A DNA stretch of 64,000 nt from CAZNHL01 sp964572965 (GCA_964572965.1 CAZNHL010000012.1:1-64000), one strand, 5' to 3'. Positions 44,896-54,586 are shown, counted from the first letter of the stretch. Numbers and translations: made by a program. The notes: generated from the letters alone by a model not told the origin.

Positions 44896-44924
44896 TTGAC
44901 AATATGACTTTCTAGTGATATAAT
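44896..44924 (+). promoter_or_regulatory. Consensus promoter upstream of rho
   Basis: TTGACA (44896-44901), exactly 17 bases, TATAAT (44919-44924), with TG one base before the hexamer (extended -10). This is the perfect E. coli sigma-70 consensus. TATAATTG also fits the Bacteroidota -7 consensus at all but one position, with TTG 20 bases ahead. Transcription would begin near 44931, leaving about 118 untranslated bases before rho. Confidence 0.6.
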
Positions 44925-45048
44925 TGTAAATCAATCGCGACTGATTTCCTTCGGTTAGCTTCTTTCAAAATCATTTAACAAATCTTACACTTTTCCGGGT
45001 TGGTGTTTCATGTACCGGCTCAAATCAAAATCTTATTAAAAAATCCAA

Positions 45049-46671
45049 ATGTACACAATTGATGACCTCAACATCAGGCTTATCTCTGAACTAAGAGATG
45101 TGGCCGAATCTTTGGGTGTAAAAAACTACAAAAAATACACCAAGGAAGAATTAATCTACAAAATTCTAGACCAGCAAGCGTTATCTCCTTCACCTGCACC
45201 TGCACGTAAACCAGCAAAAAAAGCGGAACCGGAAACACCAACTTTTGAAGCAGGGAGTGAAGCAGAGGAAAGCCCTCGTAAATTCCGCCGTCAGAATGTA
45301 GAAGCTATTGAAAACCCGTTTGATGAAGATACTTTTGAAGTTTCTTTTGATGAAACGCCGAAATCGACAGTGACCATTACAGATGCACCGGAACCGGAAG
45401 TGAAGGCTTCTGAATTGCCGCAGGAAGACCCCCTGGCTTTTTATGAAAGTCTGGTGCAGGGTGAAAACAGTAAAGTGCCATATGGCAAATCTGCTGCTTC
45501 AGCTGCTCCAAGGGCAAGAAAGCAGGAAAATAATTACAACCAGAATGTAAAAGAATTTGACGGTATCATCTTAAATGAAGGCGTACTGGAAATTATGCAG
45601 GATGGTTATGGTTTCCTTCGTTCAGGAGATTATCATTATTTGGCGAGTCCGGATGATATATATGTTTCGCCATCTCAGATCAAATTGTTTGGTTTGAAGA
45701 CCGGAGATAGTGTTAAAGGTCAGATCCGCCCTCCAAAAGAAGGAGAAAAATACTTCGCATTATTAAGAGTAGAGACAATAAATGGTAAAACACCGGAAGA
45801 AATCCGCGACCGTGTACCATTTGAATACTTAACTCCACTTTTCCCTCAGGAACGTTTAAACCTGAGCACAAATGCATCGAATTACTCAACCCGTATTCTT
45901 GATATGTTCTCTCCGATAGGTAAAGGACAAAGGGGGATGATTGTAGCACAACCTAAAACGGGTAAAACTACATTGTTGAAAGACATTGCTAATTCTATTG
46001 CTGAAAATCATCCGGAATGTTATCTGATTGTCTTATTGATCGATGAACGTCCTGAAGAGGTGACAGACATGGCTCGTAGTGTAAGAGGTGAAGTAATTGC
46101 TTCAACTTTTGACGAGCAGGCTGAAAGACACGTAAAAATCGCTTCTATAGTTTTGGAAAAAGCAAAACGTATGGTTGAGTGTGGTCACGATGTTGTTATT
46201 TTGCTCGACTCAATTACACGTTTGGCACGTGCTTATAACACAGTAGTTCCTTCATCAGGTAAAATACTTTCAGGTGGTGTGGATGCAAATGCATTACATA
46301 AGCCTAAACGTTTCTTTGGAGCAGCGCGTAATGTTGAAAACGGTGGTTCATTAACAATTATAGCAACAGCATTAATTGATACTGGCTCTAAAATGGACGA
46401 AGTAATTTTCGAAGAGTTTAAAGGTACAGGTAACATGGAACTTCAGTTAGACAGAAAGTTGTCTAATAAGCGTGTTTACCCTGCTATTGATATTCCTGCA
46501 TCAGGAACTCGTAAAGAAGATTTACTGGTAGACAAAGAAGAGCTGGCCCGTATCTGGATTCTCAGAAAAATGATGAGCGATATGAACTCGACCGAAGCAA
46601 TGGACTTCCTGCTGAAAAACATGCATGGAACGAAGTCGAACGAAGAGTTCCTCGTTTCAATGAACGGATAA
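45049..46671 (+). CDS. rho: Transcription termination factor Rho
   Basis: A 540-residue RNA-driven helicase that ends transcripts. It has a Rho_N domain (about 1-45, [20 protein letters not shown]), an acidic and proline/alanine-rich insertion of roughly 120 residues (about 46-165), the RNA-binding cold-shock-like domain ([20 protein letters not shown]), Walker [15 protein letters not shown], Walker B with [16 protein letters not shown], and the R-loop [11 protein letters not shown]. Such N-terminal insertions are usual in Bacteroidota Rho and can contribute to RNA binding. Single gene with a strong promoter and terminator. Confidence 0.96.
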   Translation: MYTIDDLNIRLISELRDVAESLGVKNYKKYTKEELIYKILDQQALSPSPAPARKPAKKAEPETPTFEAGSEAEESPRKFRRQNVEAIENPFDEDTFEVSFDETPKSTVTITDAPEPEVKASELPQEDPLAFYESLVQGENSKVPYGKSAASAAPRARKQENNYNQNVKEFDGIILNEGVLEIMQDGYGFLRSGDYHYLASPDDIYVSPSQIKLFGLKTGDSVKGQIRPPKEGEKYFALLRVETINGKTPEEIRDRVPFEYLTPLFPQERLNLSTNASNYSTRILDMFSPIGKGQRGMIVAQPKTGKTTLLKDIANSIAENHPECYLIVLLIDERPEEVTDMARSVRGEVIASTFDEQAERHVKIASIVLEKAKRMVECGHDVVILLDSITRLARAYNTVVPSSGKILSGGVDANALHKPKRFFGAARNVENGGSLTIIATALIDTGSKMDEVIFEEFKGTGNMELQLDRKLSNKRVYPAIDIPASGTRKEDLLVDKEELARIWILRKMMSDMNSTEAMDFLLKNMHGTKSNEEFLVSMNG

Positions 46672-46674
46672 TAC

Positions 46675-46712
46675 AATCCCCGTAAGCGACCAAGTTTACG
46701 GGGATTTTTTTT
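46675..46712 (+). terminator. Rho-independent terminator after rho
   Basis: AATCCCCGTAA (46675-46685) pairs with TTACGGGGATT (46696-46706), followed by eight T at 46705-46712. Confidence 0.92.
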
Positions 46713-46770
46713 GTAGCTTGAGGAACCGGGTACTGACATATTTTAGGTTATAACTTCATTTTTTATTGCT

Positions 46771-47843
46771 ATGAATAAAAAAACAAAGGTCAGGCTTTCT
46801 GATAGTGTGGGTACCGAAGCGGGTACACTCAACTATGTTGGTAAGGACCGTGACTATCAGGTTGGAATTACCGCTATTCACTATACAGAGACTAATGTTG
46901 AAAGGGTAGAAATTACCCATATTCCTGATTGCGTAAAATTTAAGGATAGTCAGGGTGTATTGTGGTTAAATGTTGATGGGGTGCATGATAATACTGTTGT
47001 CAACAAGATTGGGGAAATATTTGATCTGCATCCTTTATTGCTTGAGGATGTTGTTAGTACAGTCCAAAGGCCAAAGCTGGATGAGTATGATGAACAAATG
47101 TTTGTAGTACTTAAAATGCTTTCATATTCTGGTGTTAGTAAAAGAGTTGTGAATGAGCAAGTGAGCTTGGTTTTGGGCAAAAACTATGTAATCTCATTTC
47201 AGGAAGATATTAAAGGAGATTTTTCGATCTAATAAGAAACAGAATTGAGGCTGGTAAGACAAAAATAAGGCGCTATGGCGCTGACTATCTTTTTTATTCA
47301 TTAATCGATGCTGTGGTAGATAACTATTTTGTTATTACAGACCAGCTTGGCGATCGGGTTGATGAGCTTGAACATATGCAGGTCAAGGATGTCAATGATA
47401 AAACGCTTCCTGCTAAATATTTTAGATTGAAACAGCAAATGTTAAGCTTTCGGAAATCGATTTCCCCGATGCGAGAAGTTGTTAATGTGCTGTATCACGG
47501 TACAGAAGACAAAATTTCGGAAGAAACTACGCTATATTTCAGAGATGTCTATGATCATATGAACCAGGTGTTGGAAACAATTGATTTGTATCGTGACACA
47601 TTAGCAGGTTTACACGATGGTTATCTATCGGCACTCAGCTTGAAAATGAATGACGTGATGAAGTTTCTAACTATTTTTTCTACATTTTTCATACCACTGA
47701 CCTTTGTTGTAGGCGTTTATGGAATGAACTTTCAAAATATGCCAGAATTAGCGTGGCATTATGGATATTGGGCCATTTGGGGTGTTATGATTTGTAGCGC
47801 TTTTGGTATGCTTGGTTACTTTAGGCATAAAAAGTGGATTTAA
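46771..47843 (+). pseudogene. corA: CorA-type magnesium transporter gene interrupted by a frameshift
   Basis: Two adjoining frames together make a whole CorA. The first (46771-47232) holds the cytoplasmic N-terminal domain and stops after KGDFSI. The second continues from about 47226 (DLIRNRIEAGKTKIRRYGAD) to 47843 with the long stalk helix, two membrane segments and the signature YGMNFQNMPE. The join lies at a run of five T (47220-47224); one extra T would restore an unbroken frame of about 357 residues with GDFFDLIRNRI. Both halves are otherwise well conserved, so the change is recent, a sequencing error, or corrected by slippage. CorA proteins carry Mg2+ or Co2+ across the inner membrane. 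Confidence 0.85.
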
Positions 47844-48058
47844 GTTTAATGGAGCAGTATCTGGTTTATATATAAGGGACTTTTGAAGCATAACTAACTG
47901 AAAATTAAAAGTGTTTAATAATAAGGTTCCAGCAAAATAATTTTATACTGAACAAAATTTATTTTACTTTTGTACGATTATGCTAAGTTGTCAGCTATGT
48001 TTTTAGTTAGAGTAGATTCTACAGAACTTAAATTGGTTATTCGTCTATAATATAAATT
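47844..48058 (+). promoter_or_regulatory. Intergenic stretch with a -7 promoter element
   Basis: TACTTTTG at 47965-47972 matches TAnnTTTG exactly; no TTG lies at the -33 distance. It would give a leader of about 80 bases for the large secreted protein at 48059. Nothing else is recognisable in these 215 bases. Confidence 0.35.
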
Positions 48059-51000
48059 ATGAAAAGAAGTTTATCGTTTGTTTTGCTATTTGGGTTGCTT
48101 ATTGCAGTTCAGTCTGTATTTGCTCAGGCTAATGTTTGGAATGGTAGTGGAGCTGATAATAAGTGGACTACAGCAGCTAACTGGAGTAAGGGTACTGTGC
48201 CGACTAGTGGAGAGATTGTACAGTTTAATAACACAAGTTCTAAACCTTGTGTTATAGAGGATCTTATAGGGGAGGGCTATGTTTGGGCAGTATCTGCTCA
48301 AGATTGGGAAGATTGGGGACAATATTCGGACAATTATGAAGACTTGGATACTAACGATGATTTGGATACTCTTGAGTATACTCCCAGTTCGCTTATTCCG
48401 GTTTCTCCTGTAGGTAGTTTTGTTGTACAGTCTACTTATTCGGGTACGATCACCGTTAATACTTCTGTTTTGACTGCAACGAATTCATTTACTTTACAGG
48501 GAGGTACATTTAATCTTAATGGAGCAACATTGACAGTAGGGGGGTTTGTTTATCAAGGAGGAGTTTTTGCGCATAATGGAGGATCTGTTGTTATTAATAA
48601 TATTAGCAATGGAACTAAAACAATTGCCAGCAGCATATCATTTTATAATTTGACAATAGGTGTATTTTCAGGTGCAAACGATCTAACCCTGAATATCACA
48701 AACTCAATAACGGTTGAAAATCAATTAACTTTTAATGTTCCTTCAGGAAAAACAGCAAATGTAGCAGTAGGTACCGTGAATTTGAAAAACTTATTGTCAA
48801 AGACAGGGGCTGGCTCTGTGGTGTTTACCACGGCAACCTTGAATCTAAATGGTACAAGTTCTCAAAACTTCAATCCAACAGGTTTTATTTTCAATAATAT
48901 CACGACGAATAATATAAGTACTGCCGGATTAGTATTAAGTGGAGCAATTACGGCATCCAATGTAATAGGTAACCTATCTGTTCAGTCTGGCAAGTTTGAT
49001 CAGAATGGCGTTAATGTTACTTTGGCATCAGGAAAGAATCTTACCGTAGCTGCTGGAGCTACGTATAAAATTGGAGCCCCTGCAACGCTACCAGTTGTTT
49101 CAGGAGGAGGAGCCATATCTTTTGCGGTAGGCTCTTTCACAGTTTATCATGGAGTAGGGCCACAAACGGTAATGCCTGCGCAGTATTCCAATCTGGAAAT
49201 ACAGGATGGTTCAAGAACAGTAACTTTTAGCAACACAGGAGCTATTCTTGTTTCCGGCACTTTTACCCCAGTTACAAACTTGTACACTACAACAGGAAGC
49301 TCAATTGTATTTAATGGCGTGAATCAGACAATTCCGGCATTTAACTTTTACAACCTTGAGATTAACTGTACTTTGGCAAGTTCTACTGTAGGACCGGTTT
49401 CTATAGATGGTACTTTGACATTGACTAATGGCCTTTTAACTGTAGGTGCCACAAATACATTAAACCTGTATGGCGATGTGGTACAGACAGGTGGTGCTTT
49501 TGCTTATAATACGTCAGGTACGGTTAATTACAGTAAGTCTTCCGCAGGTCAGTTTGTGGCAAGTGGAGAGTATTATAATTTAGCTTTTTCCAATTATAAT
49601 AAAACATTAAGCCCAACAGGTACTATTAAAGTAAATAAAGGTTTTGATGTAGGGCTGGCTACGGGTCATACGGTAACCGGATCTACCATAGAGTTTGATG
49701 GTAATACTGCTATTACAATTCCTGCATTCAATTATAATAACCTTACAAGCTCTGGTTCTGGTAGCAGGGTTTTACCTTCTTCAGGTGAAGTTGGTGTTGC
49801 CGGTGTATTTACTCCGGGCGGCAATACTTATACTGTAATAGGCTCGACTATTAACTTTAACGGGGGAGCCCAGACAATTCCCGTATTCTCTTATAGCAAT
49901 TTGACAACGTCTGCATCTTCTGCCGCTGTGAAATCATTAGGAGGAGCTATTACTGTTGTTGATGAATTAAGGATTGGTGCTAATACTACTTTGAACACTA
50001 CCGGTTCAAATTATGCACTGGGGCTTAGTGGTAATTTGGTTAACAATGGAGCTTTTTCAGGTAATTCAAGTAACGTCACTTTTTCAGGTAATGCATTATC
50101 TGAAATTAAAGGGACATCTAAAACTAGTTTCAGGACTCTTACTTTGAGCAAAACATCGGCATCGGTTGCTATTACCGGTGATACGGCAAAGGTATCTGAA
50201 TTGGTGAATATCACTTCCGGTGGTCTTACTACGAATGATAAGCTGGTATTGCTTGCAACAACAGATGCTGCTCATGCAATTCTTCTGGATGCAAGTACAG
50301 CTACTCCAAATGGTTCAGTAACCGGCGGTATTTTGGTTCAAAGAATTATCAATGCGCGTGGAGGTACGGCTACCAATGGTAATGCCGGCTATTATTCAAG
50401 CCCTGTTTCAAATGGTACTGTTGCTGATTTCCAGGCCAATACTACTAACTTTTATTTCCTGAACTCAACAACTCAGGCCTGGGAAAGGGCTGCTTCCACT
50501 TCTACTTCGCTTCCGTCAGGTGTTGGTTTTAGCAGAAGGGCTGCAAAAGCAGGAGAGAAATTGTTTATTACTGGTAATCCTGGCAATGGGTCAGTAGGTA
50601 CTACTTTGGTTTCCAGTGCCGTTGGACGTGCAAATATGATCGGTAACCCGTACCCTAGCCCTATTGACTGGGGCTTGGTAAATAAAGCTAACATTGCTGG
50701 TTCAGGTGCAGCTTATTTATTCAATGGTACTTCATTCAACACAATTACGGCTGGCCCAATTGGAGTTGGACAAGGGTTTCAGGTATTGGCATTAGCTGGT
50801 GCAAGTGTAACGTTTACAAATGCAAGCCGACTTGGTGTTTCGCAGTCTTTTGTACGATTAGCTCAGGAAGAGAGTAAATTATCTATACATTTGGCAGGTA
50901 ATGGTTTAAAAGACGAATCTTTTTTGTTACTTGATGAAGCAGCTCCTGCAGAATATAATGTAGCTATTGATGCTAGAAAATACTATCCTGCTGATGCTAC

Positions 51001-51553
51001 TTGCCCAGGGCTGGCCCTTAAAAAAGGGGCATCAGACGTGGTAATATACCACGTAAATAAAGAGCAAAGCGAAAAAGTGATTCCTTTAGTAACGAAAGTA
51101 AATAAAAGTGGGACTTATACCTTCACATTTGGAGGGCAAGATTCATTTAATGGTGTTTATGATCTTTATTTAAATGACAAAAAGGAAAATACGACAACAA
51201 GATTAAGTGCTGATCTTACAAGTCTGCCACTTACGTTAGAACCAGCAGATACGAGCCGTTTTGCGATTTTGCTAAGAAATACAGATATTGCTACTCCTGT
51301 AGAGGATCAAACTCTAAACGATTCCGGAATTCACATATATGCGGCTAATAGCCAGGTCTTTGTTAAAAACTTGTCGAAATCTTTAGTACAGAATATAGTT
51401 ATTTACGATGTTAATGGTGTTGCAATTGCAGAAGCAGTTGGTAACGGTAATTATGAGCAATCTGTCAGACTGAGAGAGGGAGTTTCTGGAGTGTATATTG
51501 TGAAGGTATCTACTGCAACACAAGTGATTACTCAGAAAGTATTAGTATATTAG
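48059..51553 (+). CDS. Large secreted repeat protein with T9SS sorting domain
   Basis: A 1164-residue exported protein with signal peptide (MKRSLSFVLLFGLLIAVQSV, cut near FAQA). Most of it is Thr/Ser/Asn/Gly-rich beta structure, beginning with an NVWNGSGADNKWTTAANWS module common in Bacteroidota surface proteins. A motif of the form GSxIxFNGxxQTIPxFxYxNL occurs at least three times between about residues 410 and 620, marking repeats of roughly 60-120 residues. A segment near 770-950 (YYSSPVSNGTVADFQA, NMIGNPYPSPIDW) is typical of T9SS cargo, and the tail (IYDVNGVAIAEA, GVSGVYIVKVSTA) is a type A sorting signal. Likely a surface adhesin or matrix protein; no enzyme motif was seen. A small membrane-anchored protein gene follows after 22 bases. 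Confidence 0.8.
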   Translation: MKRSLSFVLLFGLLIAVQSVFAQANVWNGSGADNKWTTAANWSKGTVPTSGEIVQFNNTSSKPCVIEDLIGEGYVWAVSAQDWEDWGQYSDNYEDLDTNDDLDTLEYTPSSLIPVSPVGSFVVQSTYSGTITVNTSVLTATNSFTLQGGTFNLNGATLTVGGFVYQGGVFAHNGGSVVINNISNGTKTIASSISFYNLTIGVFSGANDLTLNITNSITVENQLTFNVPSGKTANVAVGTVNLKNLLSKTGAGSVVFTTATLNLNGTSSQNFNPTGFIFNNITTNNISTAGLVLSGAITASNVIGNLSVQSGKFDQNGVNVTLASGKNLTVAAGATYKIGAPATLPVVSGGGAISFAVGSFTVYHGVGPQTVMPAQYSNLEIQDGSRTVTFSNTGAILVSGTFTPVTNLYTTTGSSIVFNGVNQTIPAFNFYNLEINCTLASSTVGPVSIDGTLTLTNGLLTVGATNTLNLYGDVVQTGGAFAYNTSGTVNYSKSSAGQFVASGEYYNLAFSNYNKTLSPTGTIKVNKGFDVGLATGHTVTGSTIEFDGNTAITIPAFNYNNLTSSGSGSRVLPSSGEVGVAGVFTPGGNTYTVIGSTINFNGGAQTIPVFSYSNLTTSASSAAVKSLGGAITVVDELRIGANTTLNTTGSNYALGLSGNLVNNGAFSGNSSNVTFSGNALSEIKGTSKTSFRTLTLSKTSASVAITGDTAKVSELVNITSGGLTTNDKLVLLATTDAAHAILLDASTATPNGSVTGGILVQRIINARGGTATNGNAGYYSSPVSNGTVADFQANTTNFYFLNSTTQAWERAASTSTSLPSGVGFSRRAAKAGEKLFITGNPGNGSVGTTLVSSAVGRANMIGNPYPSPIDWGLVNKANIAGSGAAYLFNGTSFNTITAGPIGVGQGFQVLALAGASVTFTNASRLGVSQSFVRLAQEESKLSIHLAGNGLKDESFLLLDEAAPAEYNVAIDARKYYPADATCPGLALKKGASDVVIYHVNKEQSEKVIPLVTKVNKSGTYTFTFGGQDSFNGVYDLYLNDKKENTTTRLSADLTSLPLTLEPADTSRFAILLRNTDIATPVEDQTLNDSGIHIYAANSQVFVKNLSKSLVQNIVIYDVNGVAIAEAVGNGNYEQSVRLREGVSGVYIVKVSTATQVITQKVLVY

Positions 51554-51575
51554 ATTAGTATAACCTAGTTGAGTT

Positions 51576-51791
51576 ATGAGAAAGCGTTTTTATTTTATTT
51601 TTATTACTTTTTTCCTGGCAATAGCTTCTGTTATGGCTCAGGATGGTTTTCCGGAATTACCACCAGATGATGACGATGATGCAAGCATTCCTGTAGACGG
51701 AGGGATTTCTCTGTTGATTGCTGGTGGAGCCATGCTTGGCGCAAGTAAATTATACAAAAACCGCAGGAAAAAGGAAGAAGAGTTGGCTTAG
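51576..51791 (+). CDS. Small exported protein with PID-CTERM-like tail
   Basis: A 71-residue protein with a signal peptide (RFYFIFITFFLAIASVMAQ), a very short acidic middle (ELPPDDDDDAS) and a C-terminal tripartite tail: PVDGG, a hydrophobic helix (ISLLIAGGAMLGASKLY) and basic residues (KNRRKKEEE). This is the layout of PID-CTERM-type sorting tags described in Bacteroidota, in which an enzyme processes the tail at the membrane. Almost nothing is left for a separate functional domain, so it may be a surface-coating peptide. It is 22 bases after the T9SS repeat protein and closed by a terminator, so the two are probably cotranscribed. The PID-CTERM assignment is by motif only. Confidence 0.7.
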   Translation: MRKRFYFIFITFFLAIASVMAQDGFPELPPDDDDDASIPVDGGISLLIAGGAMLGASKLYKNRRKKEEELA

Positions 51792-51807
51792 ATTAATAAT
51801 CTGAGTT

Positions 51808-51853
51808 AATAAAAAGGGGAGTTCATCATAATTGATGAACTCCCCTTTTTATT
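51808..51853. terminator. Bidirectional terminator
   Basis: A 21-bp perfect stem (core GGGGAGTTCATCA and its complement) with a TAAT loop, flanked by A on the left and T on the right. It separates the PID-CTERM-like gene from convergent yicC and suits both. Confidence 0.92.
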
Positions 51854-51871
51854 GCTTTAATGTTAAATGTG

Positions 51872-52750
51872 TTATAAAACATTCAGCGATTGCTCTTTAA
51901 TTTTTTCTAGTTCCTCTTTCATATTGACAACGAGACGCTGGATTTGGGCATCATTAGCTTTTGAACCTATAGTGTTGATTTCTCTCCCAATTTCTTGTGC
52001 TATGAAACCTAATTTTTTTCCATTAGCATCAGCTTTCTCCATTGTTTCGATGAAGTAATTGAGGTGATTTTCTAACCGTACAAATTCTTCTTTTACATCA
52101 AGTTTTTCAATGTAATATATAAGCTCTTGTTCAAAACGGTTTTTATCGTAACCATCTGCACTAACCAATTCGGAAACCTGTTTACGTAACTTCTCTCTTA
52201 CATTTTGTAAACGAACAGGGTCTTGTAGCATAATCTGCCCCAATGAAGTTCTGATACTTTCAATATACTCTTTTAATTTCCCACTTAAGACAGCTCCTTC
52301 GTCTTGCCTGAATTGATCACAGCCAGCCAAAGCTTTTTCAATGGTAGCTTTAATCACATCCCACTCTTCTGTATTGTCTGTTTGCTTGTCTTCTGAACTC
52401 ATTACGTCAGGCATATTGAGTGCCATTTTGAATAAGTCTTTTGTATCTGCTTTTACATAGTCAGCAGCAGCCAGTAGGTCATTATAATATGCTTTTACTA
52501 AATCTTTGTTAACACTCACCTTAGCTTTTAATTCCCCTTTACTTTGAATATCTACAGCCAGGTTTACTTTTCCTCGATCCAGGACCTTGGATACAAGATT
52601 TCTGACATCAAAGTCTTTATCGCTATAGTTGCGTGGTAGTCTGATTGTGGCATCCATGAACTTAGAATTCAAAGACTTGATGTCAATTGTAATAGTGATT
52701 TTGTCGGTTTCGGCGGTTGCTGTGCCAAAGCCTGTCATGGATTTAATCAT
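51872..52750 (-). CDS. yicC: YicC family protein, putative RNA-processing nuclease
   Basis: A 292-residue YicC/YloC protein. The N-terminus MIKSMTGFGTA and the C-terminal block KLGFIAQEIGREINTIGSKA followed by NMKEELEKIKEQSLNVL are the family hallmarks. Recent work links the family to endoribonuclease activity and small-RNA turnover. I chose ATG 52750 because a TAnnTTTG element lies at 52769-52776 on the minus strand, over the upstream ATG at 52771. It is convergent with the PID-CTERM-like gene. Confidence 0.92.
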   Translation of the reverse strand: MIKSMTGFGTATAETDKITITIDIKSLNSKFMDATIRLPRNYSDKDFDVRNLVSKVLDRGKVNLAVDIQSKGELKAKVSVNKDLVKAYYNDLLAAADYVKADTKDLFKMALNMPDVMSSEDKQTDNTEEWDVIKATIEKALAGCDQFRQDEGAVLSGKLKEYIESIRTSLGQIMLQDPVRLQNVREKLRKQVSELVSADGYDKNRFEQELIYYIEKLDVKEEFVRLENHLNYFIETMEKADANGKKLGFIAQEIGREINTIGSKANDAQIQRLVVNMKEELEKIKEQSLNVL

Positions 52751-52768
52751 AATTGTTCTGCTTTGAAA

Positions 52769-52776
52769 CAAATATA
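52769..52776 (-). promoter_or_regulatory. -7 promoter element of yicC
   Basis: On the minus strand TATATTTG matches TAnnTTTG exactly, 18 bases before the chosen start. No TTG is clear at -33. It decides against the earlier ATG at 52771. Confidence 0.4.
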
Positions 52777-52840
52777 AGAAAACTTGAGTAGTGCATAGAA
52801 TTTCTTTTAAAAGGGCTAATTTTACATAAAAAATTTTATC

Positions 52841-53482
52841 ATGGAACTTATTGACTTTATTTTACACATTGACAAACATTTGAATGACTTCATTATTCAA
52901 TATGACCAGTTAGTTTATGTGATTTTGTTTGCAATCATTTTTATAGAAACAGGACTGGTGGTAATGCCGTTTCTGCCTGGTGATTCACTTTTATTTGCCG
53001 CAGGTATGTTTGCCGCTCAAGGATCATTGAGTCTGGCTTTGCTATTGATATTGTTGTTTATTGCAGCTTTTGCCGGCGATACAGTAAATTACTTTATCGG
53101 AAAGGTTTTTGGTGAGAAAGCAATGAATATTAAGTTTAAAGGAAAGCAACTGGTTAAAAAAGAATATCTTGACCAGACACACGAGTTTTATGAGAAGCAT
53201 GGGCCGAAAACAATCATTATAGCACGCTTTGTGCCAATAGTCAGAACCTTTGCCCCTTTTGTTGCAGGAGTTGGCAGTATGAACTACAGAACGTTTGTTT
53301 TATACAATATTATAGGCGCATTTGTTTGGGTTTTTGGTTTGACTTTGCTTGGATACTTTCTGGGGGAGATACCTGTTATTAAAGAGAATTTTGAAAAAGT
53401 AGTGTTTGGGATTATTTTCATTTCAATTCTTCCAATCATTATTGAGTTTTTCAAAGCGAGGCTGTCGAAAGCTAAGGTTTAA
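52841..53482 (+). CDS. DedA/SNARE-associated family membrane protein
   Basis: A 213-residue DedA-family protein with five or six hydrophobic segments. The family signatures FIETGLVVMPFLPGDSLLFAAG (near residues 31-52) and the ARFVPIVRTFAPFVAGVGSM block (near 128-147) are intact, including the charged and proline residues needed for activity in other members. DedA proteins flip or recycle lipid carriers such as undecaprenyl phosphate or phosphatidylethanolamine, and support proton homeostasis. It has no operon partner and ends in a terminator. Confidence 0.92.
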   Translation: MELIDFILHIDKHLNDFIIQYDQLVYVILFAIIFIETGLVVMPFLPGDSLLFAAGMFAAQGSLSLALLLILLFIAAFAGDTVNYFIGKVFGEKAMNIKFKGKQLVKKEYLDQTHEFYEKHGPKTIIIARFVPIVRTFAPFVAGVGSMNYRTFVLYNIIGAFVWVFGLTLLGYFLGEIPVIKENFEKVVFGIIFISILPIIIEFFKARLSKAKV

Positions 53483-53489
53483 AATAAAG

Positions 53490-53519
53490 AGCGTCCCGCA
53501 TTTCTGCGGGACGCTTTTG
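53490..53519 (+). terminator. Rho-independent terminator after the dedA-type gene
   Basis: AGCGTCCCGCA (53490-53500) pairs with TGCGGGACGCT (53505-53515) around TTTC, followed by TTTT. Confidence 0.88.
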
Positions 53520-53830
53520 TCATTTCATCCGAAGGCTACCTGTATCATGGATACCAACCAACCAAATCTATCTCACTATAATTGTTTTCAACACTCAACC
53601 AACCTCTTTCTCAATTATCCAACTTCCCAACCAGTTTATCTAAATCAGTCAGCCCTCTTTTGTAATGATCTGAAACAAAATACGTTATAACTATCGGATT
53701 AGTAAAACACTTTTAGGTGAACCCTGGAATATATTGGATTAATGTGTCATAATTGTCCATCAATGAAATAATAGCGATTTAATCTTATTTTGTAATTGTT
53801 TTCTTAATTTGCAGAATAAACCCTTGATTC
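53520..53830. other. Intergenic stretch, no gene seen
   Basis: A pyrimidine-rich, low-complexity part (CCAACCAACC and CTCAACCAACCTC near 53555-53605) is followed by AT-rich sequence ahead of pssA. A weak -7-like TTAATTTG lies at 53804-53811. The short plus-strand frame across 53406-53690 is a shadow of the upstream gene and does not look coding. Confidence 0.4.
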
Positions 53831-54556
53831 ATGTTTTTAACTAAGCATATTCCTAACTTTTTGACCTGCTGCAATTTACTTTGTGGTTGTATCGGAATAA
53901 TTGTAATTGCACCTTCTACGACGGCATTTCAGAATGAACTTATCAGTAGTTTAAAGTTTGCTTCTTATCTTATTTACGCGGCTGCTATTTTTGATTTCTT
54001 CGACGGTTTTGCTGCTAGATTGCTGAATGTAAAGTCTGATATAGGGAAAGAACTTGATTCATTGGCAGATATGGTAACTTTTGGAGTACTTCCTGGTATG
54101 ATGCTTTTTAAAATTGCAGTTACAGTAGCTGACATGAATTCGTATTTGCCATATCTGGTATTAGTTGTCCCTGTTTTTTCAGCTTTAAGATTAGCGAAAT
54201 TTAATATAGATATACGCCAAACAGAATCATTTATCGGGTTGCCTACGCCTGCTAATGCAATATTTATCAGTGCCCTGCCATTTATCATTGAGTCGTATCC
54301 GGGATGGCTATGGCTACAAAACCCCTATACTATTGCTGTATTGGCTGTTATAATGTCTTTGTTATTGGTGGCGGAGTTACCGTTGTTTGCACTTAAGTTT
54401 AAAGTTTTTGCATGGTCGGAAAATAAGGTTCGGTATAGTTTCATTTTAATGAGCCTGACATTGGTTGCATTATTAGGGTATCTTGCTATACCGGCAATTA
54501 TTGGTTTGTATTTAGCCATTTCGGCATGGAGCTTTTGGGCAAAGAAAAGCGTATAA
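53831..54556 (+). CDS. pssA: CDP-diacylglycerol-serine O-phosphatidyltransferase
   Basis: A 241-residue integral membrane enzyme that makes phosphatidylserine, the precursor of phosphatidylethanolamine. The CDP-alcohol phosphotransferase signature DG-x2-AR-x8-G-x3-D-x3-D is exact: DGFAARLLNVKSDIGKELD, followed by SLAD with the last aspartate. Six to eight hydrophobic segments follow. It is 30 bases upstream of porU and probably in the same transcript as porU and porV. Confidence 0.94.
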   Translation: MFLTKHIPNFLTCCNLLCGCIGIIVIAPSTTAFQNELISSLKFASYLIYAAAIFDFFDGFAARLLNVKSDIGKELDSLADMVTFGVLPGMMLFKIAVTVADMNSYLPYLVLVVPVFSALRLAKFNIDIRQTESFIGLPTPANAIFISALPFIIESYPGWLWLQNPYTIAVLAVIMSLLLVAELPLFALKFKVFAWSENKVRYSFILMSLTLVALLGYLAIPAIIGLYLAISAWSFWAKKSV

Positions 54557-54586
54557 TAAATTAGTTGTAATATTCGTTTTGCTGAA

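Noticed and set aside
53406..53690. 94-codon plus-strand frame after the dedA-type gene
   Set aside because: It begins inside the dedA-type gene in another frame and crosses its terminator; the rest is low-complexity sequence.
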